From Bacillota bacterium (GTDB lineage Bacteria > Bacillota > Clostridia > Acetivibrionales > DSM-2933): a DNA stretch of 64,000 nucleotides. The translations under genes were made by a program, and so were the position numbers. Below the pieces are notes generated by a model. It did no database searches. It saw nothing but the letters and a program-made list of their open reading frames with translations, and had not been told where the DNA came from. Below are positions 27,986-36,700 of the stretch, one piece after another (position 1 is the first letter of the stretch; every line of letters starts with the position of its first letter). The DNA lies in assembly GCA_023430975.1 (NCBI GenBank), contig JAEYYB010000171.1, positions 20,781-84,780 of the forward strand. The letters run 5' to 3'.

Positions 27986-28492
27986 CTAAAATTCTCCTTT
28001 TTTTTCAGATCTTCCGAAGATGAAAAACACTCCAAGTATTATTAAAATTACAGGAACATATAAATTGCGTGCTGCAAAGGATGTGAATCTATTAATAAAC
28101 ATTATTGCAAATGAACTGCCGCCAATGGCTGTAAGGATTCCTACAGGTACGAGCAGCCCTTTTGGTCTTCCTGAAAAAAGATATAGTTGGAACAATCCGA
28201 CTGCAACTGCCAGTGGATAAAATGGCCATGTCACATCTGAAAATCTCCAATGTGTAAAGGTTTCAAAGAAGAACAGAAGACCGAGTGATGTAAGGATTCC
28301 TCCAGGTACCAATAAGCCAGGTGCTTTGTTTGTGGTAAAGTAATTGAATTCAAATACAAGGCCGAGTCCAAGTACAAACATAGGCCACATATAAGTCATG
28401 CTAAAAAAGTTTGTGTGGAAAAAGTTATTGTAAAGCAGGATGCCCCCTACCACCAATAATATTATTCCTAACGTGGGGTTATTTCTTTTCAT
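27986..28492 (-). CDS. Small polytopic membrane protein (LiaF-TM/DUF5668-like)
   Basis: I start the gene at ATG 28492 (168 residues, MKRNNPTLG), with GAAGGG 12 nt upstream. Longer starts in the same frame lack a ribosome site and add an unlikely N-terminus. The protein has about six short hydrophobic segments in pairs with repeating patterns (GIILLVVGGILLY, WPMFVLGLGLVFEF, GLLVPGGILTSLGLLFFFE, and GLLVPVGILTAIGG near the C-terminus), which suggests internal duplication. It resembles the membrane part of LiaI/LiaF-type envelope-stress proteins, without the C-terminal LiaF domain. It converges on the transcarboxylase operon. Function is unknown. Confidence 0.7.
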   Translation of the reverse strand: MKRNNPTLGIILLVVGGILLYNNFFHTNFFSMTYMWPMFVLGLGLVFEFNYFTTNKAPGLLVPGGILTSLGLLFFFETFTHWRFSDVTWPFYPLAVAVGLFQLYLFSGRPKGLLVPVGILTAIGGSSFAIMFINRFTSFAARNLYVPVILIILGVFFIFGRSEKKGEF

Positions 28493-28799
28493 AAAAACAT
28501 CCATCCCTTCTGAAAAATAAAAAATTTTAGTTACTCCCTTAATAAAACTTATAAAGTACTTTCTATAAAAACAATACATTAGAATCACATATGTCATTTT
28601 TAGTACTTTCATAAATATATACGCATTGAAATTTAAAAAGTCTTATAATTTTTTAGAAAAAATAAAAAATATTAATGCCGACATAAGAATATTGATATCA
28701 GGCATTAATATATATGTTTTAAATTATAAGTGTTAACAATCTTACAATTATCACTTTAATTTGTCGCTTTAATTAAAATAATCCTTTTTATCTATAAAA
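28493..28799. other. Intergenic region
   Basis: It lies between two minus-strand genes. It is AT-rich and contains an internally deleted family A derivative (28724-28760). I see no ORF or RNA gene. Confidence 0.65.
28724..28760. repeat. Family A element, internal-deletion derivative
   Basis: TTATAAGTGTTAACAATC closely matches the left end of the copies at 4853 and 12284. It is followed directly by a right-end-like TATCACTTTAAT. Confidence 0.6.
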
Positions 28800-29933
28800 T
28801 CACTTTGATATGACACCTTTTTTGTCAATTTTTGTGCTGAACGATAGCTGCTGGAGTTTATCAAATAGCTGTTTTTGCTTGCTTTTATCCTTAACAAGTA
28901 CCGGGCGGTAGTTATCAATGGAGCATGGTGATATTGATGCTGTAAATGCTTTGTCCTTATTAAACTCTACATTTAGGATCATTGTATCGTTTTTTACATT
29001 TGTGAAGACAAAGTTACCAAGGCTGTACGCAATCAATTTTCCCTTATAATATTCAAAACCCTGAAGGACGTGAGGGTGTGAACCAATAACCAGGTCGGCT
29101 CCGCTGTCTATGTATTTGTTTGCAAGGTTTCTTTGATAAGTATCGGGTTTTGTGTTTCGTTCAGTACCCCAGTGCACGTAAACTACAACAATATCTGATT
29201 TCTTTTTCGCACTGCTTATTTCAGAAAGAAGCCTTGTAGGGTTATAGGTTGTAGCAACACCAGGCTTGTTTTTTCCGGCGGCCCATTCAACTACAGGAAT
29301 AACATGGCTTGAACCTAAGATAGCTACATTGAATCCATTTACGTTATAGTATTTTGCCATGCTTGCCTTATCAATATCATGGCCTGCGCCGACATATTTT
29401 ATTCCGGCTTTATCCAGGTAGGTAAAGGTATCAAGCATTGCATCCTTTCCAAAGTCAAGAACATGATTGTTAGCAAGGGTAACAATATCTATACCTGCAG
29501 ATTTAAGAACATCCACACTCCCGGGCTTGGCACGGAAGGTGTATTGTTTGTCCTTCGCTTTAGTACCTCTTGTGCTGATAGGGCATTCAAGGTTTATCAT
29601 TGAAATGTCAGCACCTGAAAGAATCGGTTTGACATCTGATAATATGAAATTTGCCCCTTTGTTGCTGATAACATTGGCTACGCTCCTATCGAGCAATACA
29701 TCTCCGGCAAAGGAAAGCGACAAGGTGTCCTTTTTGTTTGAGGGTGTTTTTGCAATAGTAGGTGTTGCAATAATGGGTGTGGCAACAATGGGTGTGGCAA
29801 TTTGTTTTTTCGTAGGTGAATTGCTTTCGGGGTTTTTGCCTTGTGCCGGATTGTTAACGGCATAATCGTAGGCAAAAAATATACCTGCTGATGAAACTAT
29901 TAAAATAAATATAACAAAAAGTGCTTTTTTCAA
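28800..29933 (-). CDS. CapA-family poly-gamma-glutamate synthesis/metallophosphoesterase-like protein
   Basis: This 377-residue protein starts at TTG 29933, supported by AAAGGAAG 7 nt upstream. It has an N-terminal membrane anchor (5-25), a Pro/Thr-rich linker containing a repeated ATPI(V/I) pattern (45-65) and a CapA domain (70-330). The domain motifs are FAGDVLLDR, NLECPIS, LANNHVLDFG, VYVHWGTE and GSHPHVLQG. The His/Asp/Asn set fits the calcineurin-like metal site of this family. CapA proteins act at the outer face of the membrane in polyglutamate capsule export or related surface chemistry. No capB/capC is present here, so the role in this organism is open. Confidence 0.88.
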   Translation of the reverse strand: MKKALFVIFILIVSSAGIFFAYDYAVNNPAQGKNPESNSPTKKQIATPIVATPIIATPTIAKTPSNKKDTLSLSFAGDVLLDRSVANVISNKGANFILSDVKPILSGADISMINLECPISTRGTKAKDKQYTFRAKPGSVDVLKSAGIDIVTLANNHVLDFGKDAMLDTFTYLDKAGIKYVGAGHDIDKASMAKYYNVNGFNVAILGSSHVIPVVEWAAGKNKPGVATTYNPTRLLSEISSAKKKSDIVVVYVHWGTERNTKPDTYQRNLANKYIDSGADLVIGSHPHVLQGFEYYKGKLIAYSLGNFVFTNVKNDTMILNVEFNKDKAFTASISPCSIDNYRPVLVKDKSKQKQLFDKLQQLSFSTKIDKKGVISK

Positions 29934-30249
29934 ATGTGTTCTTCCTTTCGGTGTTTGGATTAGATTTTTAAAACTTTACAAATTCTATTATATAAATAAA
30001 ACAAAAAATAATCTATACTAAAAGCGATTAATGTTAGTTTATTAACAATTATAATATGAAAGAAAATTAATTGCTTAATAATTAATAAGCATTCATTGTG
30101 AATATATTGATTTTTGTGCTATAAAAATGTAATATTATCAGTAATGGGTTAGACCAAAAATGAAACGATTTTGTTCCAATAATTAAGCAGTAAATAAATG
30201 AGTAATAATGGAAGGTTAATATACTAATTATATAAGATGGAGTGGGCAT
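29934..30249. other. Divergent intergenic region between capA-like and rpiR-like genes
   Basis: This is about 315 bp of AT-rich DNA that must hold promoters in both directions. A fragment AAAAGCGATTAATG near 30019 resembles the right end of family A in inverse orientation. No ORF was accepted. Confidence 0.6.
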
Positions 30250-31146
30250 ATGGATAAGACAAACGATTTGATAAAAAAGCTTCAAGATAATATGAATGAA
30301 TTTAGCAAGGGACAAAAACTAATTGCATGGTATATTATAAATCATTATGGAAAAGCTGCATACATGACAGCTGCCAAGCTAGGAGAAGATGTAGGAGTCA
30401 GTGAATCCACTGTAGTAAGGTTTGCAAATGAATTAGGATATGATGGATACCCTAAATTGCAAAAGGTTTTACAGGAACTAATTAAAAGCAAGCTTACGGC
30501 AGTACAGAGATTGGAGGTTTCATCCAACAGAATAGGTGATGAAAATATCTTAAAAAGTGTTTTAAGCTCTGATATGGAAAAAATTAAAATAACCATGGAG
30601 GAAATAGATCAAAACAGTTTTAACAATACTATTGAGACAATACTAAATGCAAAAAAAATATATATTCTTGGGGTAAGAAGCTCAGCACCGCTGGCAAGCT
30701 TTTTAGGCTTTTATTTCAACCTTATATTTGACAATGTAAGGCTTGTCCACACAACTAGTGTGAGCGAGATATTTGAACAGATTATAAATGCAACAAGCGG
30801 TGATGTAGTTATAGGAATAAGCTTTCCAAGGTATTCCAAGAGAACAATTAAAGCTATGCAATTTGCAAAGGACCAAGGTGCTTCTGTGGTTGCAATTACT
30901 GATAGTTATGATTCTCCTGTTGCACAATTTGCCAACAGTTCACTTATTGCACGAAGTGACATGGCTTCTTTTGCAGACTCCCTTGTAGCTCCTTTAAGCG
31001 TAATAAATGCACTTATTGTTGCCGTAGGAATGAGAAGGAAGGAACACTTGTTTAAAACCTTTGAGAAGCTCGAGAACATATGGGATGAGTATCAGGTTTA
31101 TGAAAAACCGGATAATGTTGACCAGTTCAGAAAGGCTGATTTTTAA
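30250..31146 (+). CDS. MurR/RpiR-family transcriptional regulator
   Basis: This 298-residue protein has an N-terminal HTH_6 domain (1-78; AAKLGEDVGVSESTVVRFANELGY is the helix-turn-helix, about residues 40-63). A SIS sugar-phosphate-binding domain follows (about 120-260; ILGVRSSA, GISFPRYSKRT, AITDS). Such proteins control sugar-phosphate, amino-sugar or cell-wall sugar genes in response to a phosphosugar. The next gene is on the same strand but 150 bp away, with a family B repeat between, so the regulated target is not obvious. Confidence 0.93.
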   Translation: MDKTNDLIKKLQDNMNEFSKGQKLIAWYIINHYGKAAYMTAAKLGEDVGVSESTVVRFANELGYDGYPKLQKVLQELIKSKLTAVQRLEVSSNRIGDENILKSVLSSDMEKIKITMEEIDQNSFNNTIETILNAKKIYILGVRSSAPLASFLGFYFNLIFDNVRLVHTTSVSEIFEQIINATSGDVVIGISFPRYSKRTIKAMQFAKDQGASVVAITDSYDSPVAQFANSSLIARSDMASFADSLVAPLSVINALIVAVGMRRKEHLFKTFEKLENIWDEYQVYEKPDNVDQFRKADF

Positions 31147-31208
31147 TTTTTGGGAAATTATTGTGTTTTTTAGGGAATGACTTAAATACTACTTTCGATT
31201 TCTACTAG

Positions 31209-31260
31209 TGTGTTGACGAGTTAAGTCAGTATTCAAGCGAAATTTGTAGAGTAAGTTATA
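31209..31260 (-). repeat. Family B palindromic repeat, copy 3
   Basis: Read on the minus strand it gives ATATAACTT, AATTTCGCT, TGACTTAACTCGTCAACACAC. The wider flanks (about 31170-31270) also match the copy at 33559. It lies between the regulator and the flavoprotein genes. Confidence 0.65.
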
Positions 31261-31296
31261 TTTTGGTAATTCCTATTATTAATTGGGAGCGGGAGT

Positions 31297-32526
31297 ATGA
31301 AAAAAAAAGTTTTTGTAATAGGCGGCGGTCCTGCAGGAATAATGGCTGCAGGAAAGGCTAGCGAGCTTGGAAATGATGTTGTATTATTTGAAAAAAACGA
31401 TAGACTTGGGAAAAAGATTTTAATTTCAGGTAAAGGACGCTGCAACATAACCAATAATACTGATGTTGAAGGGCTAATAAAAAACACTCCTGGCAATGGT
31501 AATTTTTTATATTCTTCTTTTTACACATTTTCAAATCAGGATTTAATTGCAATGTTAAACGGATTAGGGTTAGAAACCAAGGTTGAAAGAGGTGAGAGGA
31601 TTTTTCCAGTATCGGACAACTCAAAAGATGTTGTGGATGCTTTATGGAAATTCCTAAGATTGAAAGGGGTTAGCGTCAGGCTGAATTCCCCGGTAGATAA
31701 TGTTGTTACCAAAGATGGAAAAGTTAAGGGAATAATTACAAGGGACGGAAAAAAGCTTGAATGCGACTGTGTTATAGTAGCAACCGGAGGTGTTTCATAT
31801 CCTGGAACGGGTTCTACAGGTGACGGTTTCAAGATGGCTAAGGAGTTAGGGCACAAGGTAATAGATTTAAAGCCATCCTTAGTGCCGCTATTGGCGAAGG
31901 AAAAGTGGGTTAAAGACCTTCAAGGCTTGTCTTTAAAAAATGTTGAAATTACACTTAAAAATTCTAAAGGAAAGAAAATATACAGTGATTTTGGAGAAAT
32001 GCTTTTTACCCATTTTGGGGTATCAGGACCGCTTATACTAAGTGCCAGCAGACATATCCTTGAATACGATTATAAGGATGTTGTACTGTCCATCGACTTA
32101 AAGCCTGCCTTAAATGAGGAAAAGCTGTATGACAGATTGACTAGAGATTTTGAAAAGTATTCGAGAAAACAGTTTAAAAATGCCCTTGATGATTTGCTTC
32201 CTAGTAAGATGATACCTGTTGTTATTGATTTATCTTTGATATCGCCGGAAAAGTTTGTAAACCAGATTACAAAGGAAGAAAAAAGGAGTCTTGTGAAACT
32301 TCTTAAAAATCTGGAAATAAACATATGCGGTGCCAGGCCTATATCTGAAGCAATTGTTACTGCCGGAGGGGTATCAACCCTGGAAATAAATCCGTCAACC
32401 ATGGAATCAAAGCTAATTAACGGGTTGTTTTTTGCAGGAGAAGTTATAGATGTTGATGCATATACAGGAGGCTTTAATCTCACTATAGCTTTTTCAACAG
32501 GATATCTAGCAGGAGCAAATTGCTGA
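31297..32526 (+). CDS. HI0933/YhiN-family NAD(P)/FAD-dependent oxidoreductase
   Basis: This 409-residue flavoprotein has the FAD-binding GGGPAGIMAAGKA (about 9-21), the family motif KILISGKGRCNITN (about 46-59), an ATGGVSYPGTGSTGDG segment near 165 and a C-terminal FAD motif (GGFNLTIAFSTGYLAG). GGGAG precedes the ATG. The family is widespread (YhiN, BaiN-like) with few members characterised; some reduce steroid or bile-acid double bonds. In many clostridia it sits beside cytidylate kinase and lipid genes, but those are not in this window. Confidence 0.92.
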   Translation: MKKKVFVIGGGPAGIMAAGKASELGNDVVLFEKNDRLGKKILISGKGRCNITNNTDVEGLIKNTPGNGNFLYSSFYTFSNQDLIAMLNGLGLETKVERGERIFPVSDNSKDVVDALWKFLRLKGVSVRLNSPVDNVVTKDGKVKGIITRDGKKLECDCVIVATGGVSYPGTGSTGDGFKMAKELGHKVIDLKPSLVPLLAKEKWVKDLQGLSLKNVEITLKNSKGKKIYSDFGEMLFTHFGVSGPLILSASRHILEYDYKDVVLSIDLKPALNEEKLYDRLTRDFEKYSRKQFKNALDDLLPSKMIPVVIDLSLISPEKFVNQITKEEKRSLVKLLKNLEINICGARPISEAIVTAGGVSTLEINPSTMESKLINGLFFAGEVIDVDAYTGGFNLTIAFSTGYLAGANC

Positions 32527-32658
32527 TAGTATTTTTTCATACCAATATGCATATAATTAAGGCATGAGATCTCAAAAATTTCCTTGGTGGGCTTTTTATG
32601 TTGGAGAGACTCACCTAAAAGGTTTGAAAACTATTAATTTGCATGGAGTGTATGAGAT

Positions 32659-33168
32659 ATGAAGATTACAGGATTTAAAGTAGCAAAAGAAAAAGATAAT
32701 CAAAAAAAAAGGATTAGATCGAATTCTGAGAAGGTCTTTGTAATTACTTTTTTTGTTTTGTTTGCTTCATTGATCCTTACACAAATATTGCTTGCTGCTC
32801 CAAGTACAAGAAAACTCCTTGTAAAGGATGTTGAATTTGAGGGAAGCCCAATAGGGGTGGTAGAAAATCTTTATTCTGAGGGTGAGCTTGAACTAGAACT
32901 ACAAAACATCCAAAAGGATGAGAATCTTAATGTGTTAATAAATGGAGACGAAGTAGCGGCATTTTCAAGCAAGAGCATGGTATTGAAAGTTCGAGACGGT
33001 GATGTCATAGAAATAGATGGTACGGGAACGAACAGCTCTGCTGTTATTAAAATAACTAAAAGCAGCAATAATATTGAAAACAACTGCGTTGGAAAGATAT
33101 TTACTGTTGAGTCTGAACTTAAAAACCTCTTTAGGGTTAAAGTTTCTGAAGCTTTAATGGAAAATTGA
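32659..33168 (+). CDS. Hypothetical protein with one N-terminal membrane helix
   Basis: This 169-residue protein has a basic cytoplasmic N-terminus (1-27, KKRIRSNSEK) and one membrane helix (about 28-48, VFVITFFVLFASLILTQILL). The ~120-residue extracytoplasmic domain has alternating acidic and hydrophobic residues and predicted beta strands. I do not recognise a family. It follows the flavoprotein in the same direction after 130 bp and may share its transcript. A terminator hairpin lies at 33473. Confidence 0.75.
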   Translation: MKITGFKVAKEKDNQKKRIRSNSEKVFVITFFVLFASLILTQILLAAPSTRKLLVKDVEFEGSPIGVVENLYSEGELELELQNIQKDENLNVLINGDEVAAFSSKSMVLKVRDGDVIEIDGTGTNSSAVIKITKSSNNIENNCVGKIFTVESELKNLFRVKVSEALMEN

Positions 33169-33472
33169 AAATATTCATTAAAAAATATTATTAGGGCTTG
33201 CTATAAAATGTTTGACATGGAGTATTAACCTTATCAAATTATCAAAAATAATTTTTTTCAAGATGGTAAAAATTATTTTTACAAATTGCATTTTTGTGAT
33301 AAAATAAAATTTAAGTTAAGTAAAAATATAATAATATTGTTTAATTATTATTAAATGGGGAGTTAATAGTTAAATTAGTTGATAGGGTAGTTACATCTCT
33401 AAGGTGCTTTGGGGTATTTTGATTGTTTGTAGTTTCATAATTTAGCCAAAATCATTATTTATTTGAGGAAGT

Positions 33473-33501
33473 ACTTTATCTATCAATGATAAAGTTTTTT
33501 T
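33473..33501 (+). terminator. Rho-independent terminator or attenuator upstream of the giant gene
   Basis: A perfect 8-bp stem (ACTTTATC / GATAAAGT) with a 7-nt loop is followed by six or more T. It lies 305 bp downstream of the hypothetical gene and 226 bp upstream of the giant ORF. Confidence 0.7.
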
Positions 33502-33558
33502 ATTATATGGTAAATTATGTAATGTCAAATTGATTTCTGACTTTAGTTATGTTGAAGA

Positions 33559-33610
33559 TATAACTTCCCGCATAATTTCGCTTTCGTGTTCACTTAACTT
33601 GTGAACACAC
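33559..33610 (+). repeat. Family B palindromic repeat, copy 4
   Basis: It contains ATATAACTTCCCGCA, AATTTCGCT and a perfect 8-bp hairpin GTGTTCAC / GTGAACAC with TTAACTT in the loop. The stem bases differ from the other copies but still pair, so base pairing appears conserved. Confidence 0.7.
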
Positions 33611-33726
33611 TCAAAACTGGTAGTAATATTTCAATCATGCCTTAACTTCATGGATGGAAAATCACTTTGTGATTTTAATTATATAAAAGTAATATAAATA
33701 TTTATTTGTATCGGGGGAAAAGTACA

Positions 33727-36700
33727 TTGAAAAAGAGTATCAGAAATTTGCTGGTTTATTTATTGGTTTTTATTTTAACATTCCAACAAGTGATTCAGGT
33801 TTTTGCCGCTATGGATTTACAAGGTTCGGTAGCAATAGGTACAGTGAATCTAAATGAAGCTATACCGACTTCGAATCAGATGTTGCTGGATACAGCTACA
33901 AATACAGTTACAAATACACCTACAAATATACAGGCAAATACACCCACATCAACATCAGAAGTGATGCAGACATCAATAAGCATACCTGCATCATCGACGC
34001 CAAAAGTATCGGATGTAACCATATTACCAACCTATACGCAATATAAACCAACCAGTACACCTAACCAATCAGAAAATAATCCAACAAATATTGTATCTCA
34101 AACCCCTATGCCTACAATATTGTCTTCTTTTACTCCTATCGTAGTATCTACTGCCAACCCGTCAGTTGAAGCGACACCAACTTCCGCTTCAAACGAGACG
34201 CCGATTACAACACAAACTTCGATAGCAACAGCGACACCAACTCCAATACAGACGACAATTCCAACACAAACTCCTGTTGTGAAGGTTTTGCCTAAACCTG
34301 AAGGATTATCCTTGGAAATTATTAATAACTCTTCTGTGAAATTATCTTGGAATACCATAACGAGTGATACTGAAGTGAAAGGGTATGAGATATATAGAAA
34401 CGGTATAAAGATTGGTATGGCTGAGGTTGCAGAGTATACAGATACCGCATTGGCAGCCGGGACAAGCTATAACTATTATATTAAGACATGTGATATATCA
34501 GATAATGTATCAGAGGTAAGTGACAGCCTGTTATTGGTTCTTGGTACAACGACAATAAACAGTGATGTGGTTTTAAACGAAAACAGAGTTTATCAGAGTA
34601 TTAACTTAACTTCCGGTAAACTGGATTTAACAGGTCATTCATTGTATGTATACGGCAACTTGAATCAAACAGGCGGAACAGTGTACATAGATGGGGGACG
34701 ACTGGAAGTATCAGGTAACTATGCAATAAAAAATCCAAGTCATTACGCATCTTTAACTATGACAAATGAGGCTGACTATGTAAAGGTAGGAGGAAGCTTT
34801 ACACAGCACTCATATTATAGTCATGAAGGCTTGCTGACAGCAGGAACAATGGAAGTAAAAGGAGACTTTATACAGGATGTCAACAGCTCATATTGGGGAC
34901 ACCCTGCAAGCTTTAAGGCAACAGGTACCCATAAAGTAATATTGACTGGTATAAGCCAGCAAAAAATAAGATTTGACAGTCCAGGATCGTCTTGTTTTGC
35001 TGATCTTGAAAATAAGAATACTTCAGGAAGCCCACTGGTAGTAACCGGAGGATTAAGTATAAGCGGAAAATTCACAAACAACGGATATGGATTTGGTGCT
35101 TCATTAAATGTAGGATCAACAAACTGGACACTTACCGGAGATGAAGTAATAGAAGGAGACCTTAATGTAAGCGGAAGTACCATAGATTTAAACGGTAAGG
35201 TGCTGAGGGTAAAAGGTAACCTGAACCAGAGCGGAGGAACCATTGATTTAAAAGGCGGTTCGCTTCTTGTAGAGGGTAATTCAGAAACAAATTCAAGTGG
35301 GAAGTACACTCAAACGGGCGGAACCATGTACATAGATGGGGGAAGGCTGGAATTATCGGGAGATTATGTTATAAAAAATCCAAGTTATTACACATATGCC
35401 GATTTAAGAATGACAAATGAGTCTGACTATGTAAAGGTAGGAGGAAGCTTTACACAACACTCATATCACAGTCATGAAGGATTGTTGACAGCAGGAACAA
35501 TGGAAGTAAAAGGAGACTTTATACAGGATGTCAACAGCTCATATTCCGGACACTCTGCAAACTTCAATGCGACAGGTACCCATAAAGTAATATTGACTGG
35601 TACAAGCCAGCAAAAAATAAGATTTGACAGTCCAGGATCGTCTTGGTTTGCTGATCTTGAAAATAAAAATACTTCGGGAAGCCCGCTGATAGTAACCGGA
35701 GGATTGAGTGTAAATGGAAAATTCACAAACAACAGATCTGGATTTAGTGCTTCATTAAATGTAGGATCAACAAACTGGAAATTAACTGGAGATGAAGTAA
35801 TAAACGGGGATTTAAATATAAGTGGAAGTACCATTGATTTGAACGGTAAGGTACTTAGAGTAAAAGGAAACCTCACTCAAACAGGCGGAACCATGTACAT
35901 AGATGGAGGAAGGCTAGAAGTATCGGGAGATTATGTTATAAAAAATCCAAGTTATTACACATATGCCAATTTAAAAATGACAAATGAGAAAGACTATGTA
36001 AAGGTAGGAGGAAGCTTTACACAGCACTCACATTACAATCATGAAGGATTGCTGACAGCAGGAGCAATGGAAGTAAAAGGAGACTTTATACAGGATGTCA
36101 ACAGCTCATATTGGGGACACTCTGCAAACTTCAATGCGACAGGTACCCATAAAGTAATATTGACTGGTACAAGCCAGCAAAAAATAAGATTTGACAGTCC
36201 TGCATCATCTTGGTTTGCTAATCTTGAGAATAAAAATACTTCTGGAAGCCCGCTTATATTTAGTGGAACTTTTAATGTATGCGGAGAATTCATCAATAAC
36301 GGATCAGGATTAGCCGGGCCAAATGTCGGTTCTACAAACTGGACCCTTACTGGTGATGAAGTAATATATGGGGATCTGAATATAAGTGGCAGTACCCTTG
36401 ATTTGAATGGTAAAGTACTTAAGGTGAATGGAAATCTCACTCAAACAGGCGGAACCATGTACATAGATGGAGGACGGCTAGAAGTATCGGGAGATTATGT
36501 TATAAAAGATCCAAGTTATTACACATATGCCAATTTAAAAATGACAAATGAGGAAGACTATGTAAAGGTAGGAGGAAGCTTTACACAGCACTCATATTAC
36601 AATCATGAAGGATTGCTGACAGCAGGAACAATGGAAGTAAAAGGAGACTTTATACAGGATGTCAATAGCTCATATTCCGGAAACTCTGCAAACTTCAATG

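Larger units (their letters stand above)
33169..33726. other. Leader/intergenic region before the giant surface-protein gene
   Basis: About 560 bp. It contains AT-rich promoter-like DNA (33240-33360), a stretch with possible RNA structure (33365-33430), a rho-independent terminator (33473-33501) and a family B repeat with a perfect hairpin (33586-33608). The terminator may belong to the upstream gene or work as an attenuator. No ORF is convincing. Confidence 0.6.

Noticed and set aside
28493..28612. Longer N-terminus for the small membrane protein (start at 28612)
   Set aside because: There is no ribosome site there. GAAGGG fits ATG 28492, and the sequence before it does not look like the protein's own pattern.
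34098..36440. Minus-strand ORFs of 86-162 codons in the module arrays
   Set aside because: They are antisense to the giant gene, recur with the repeat units and have low-complexity Pro/Leu/Ser-rich translations.
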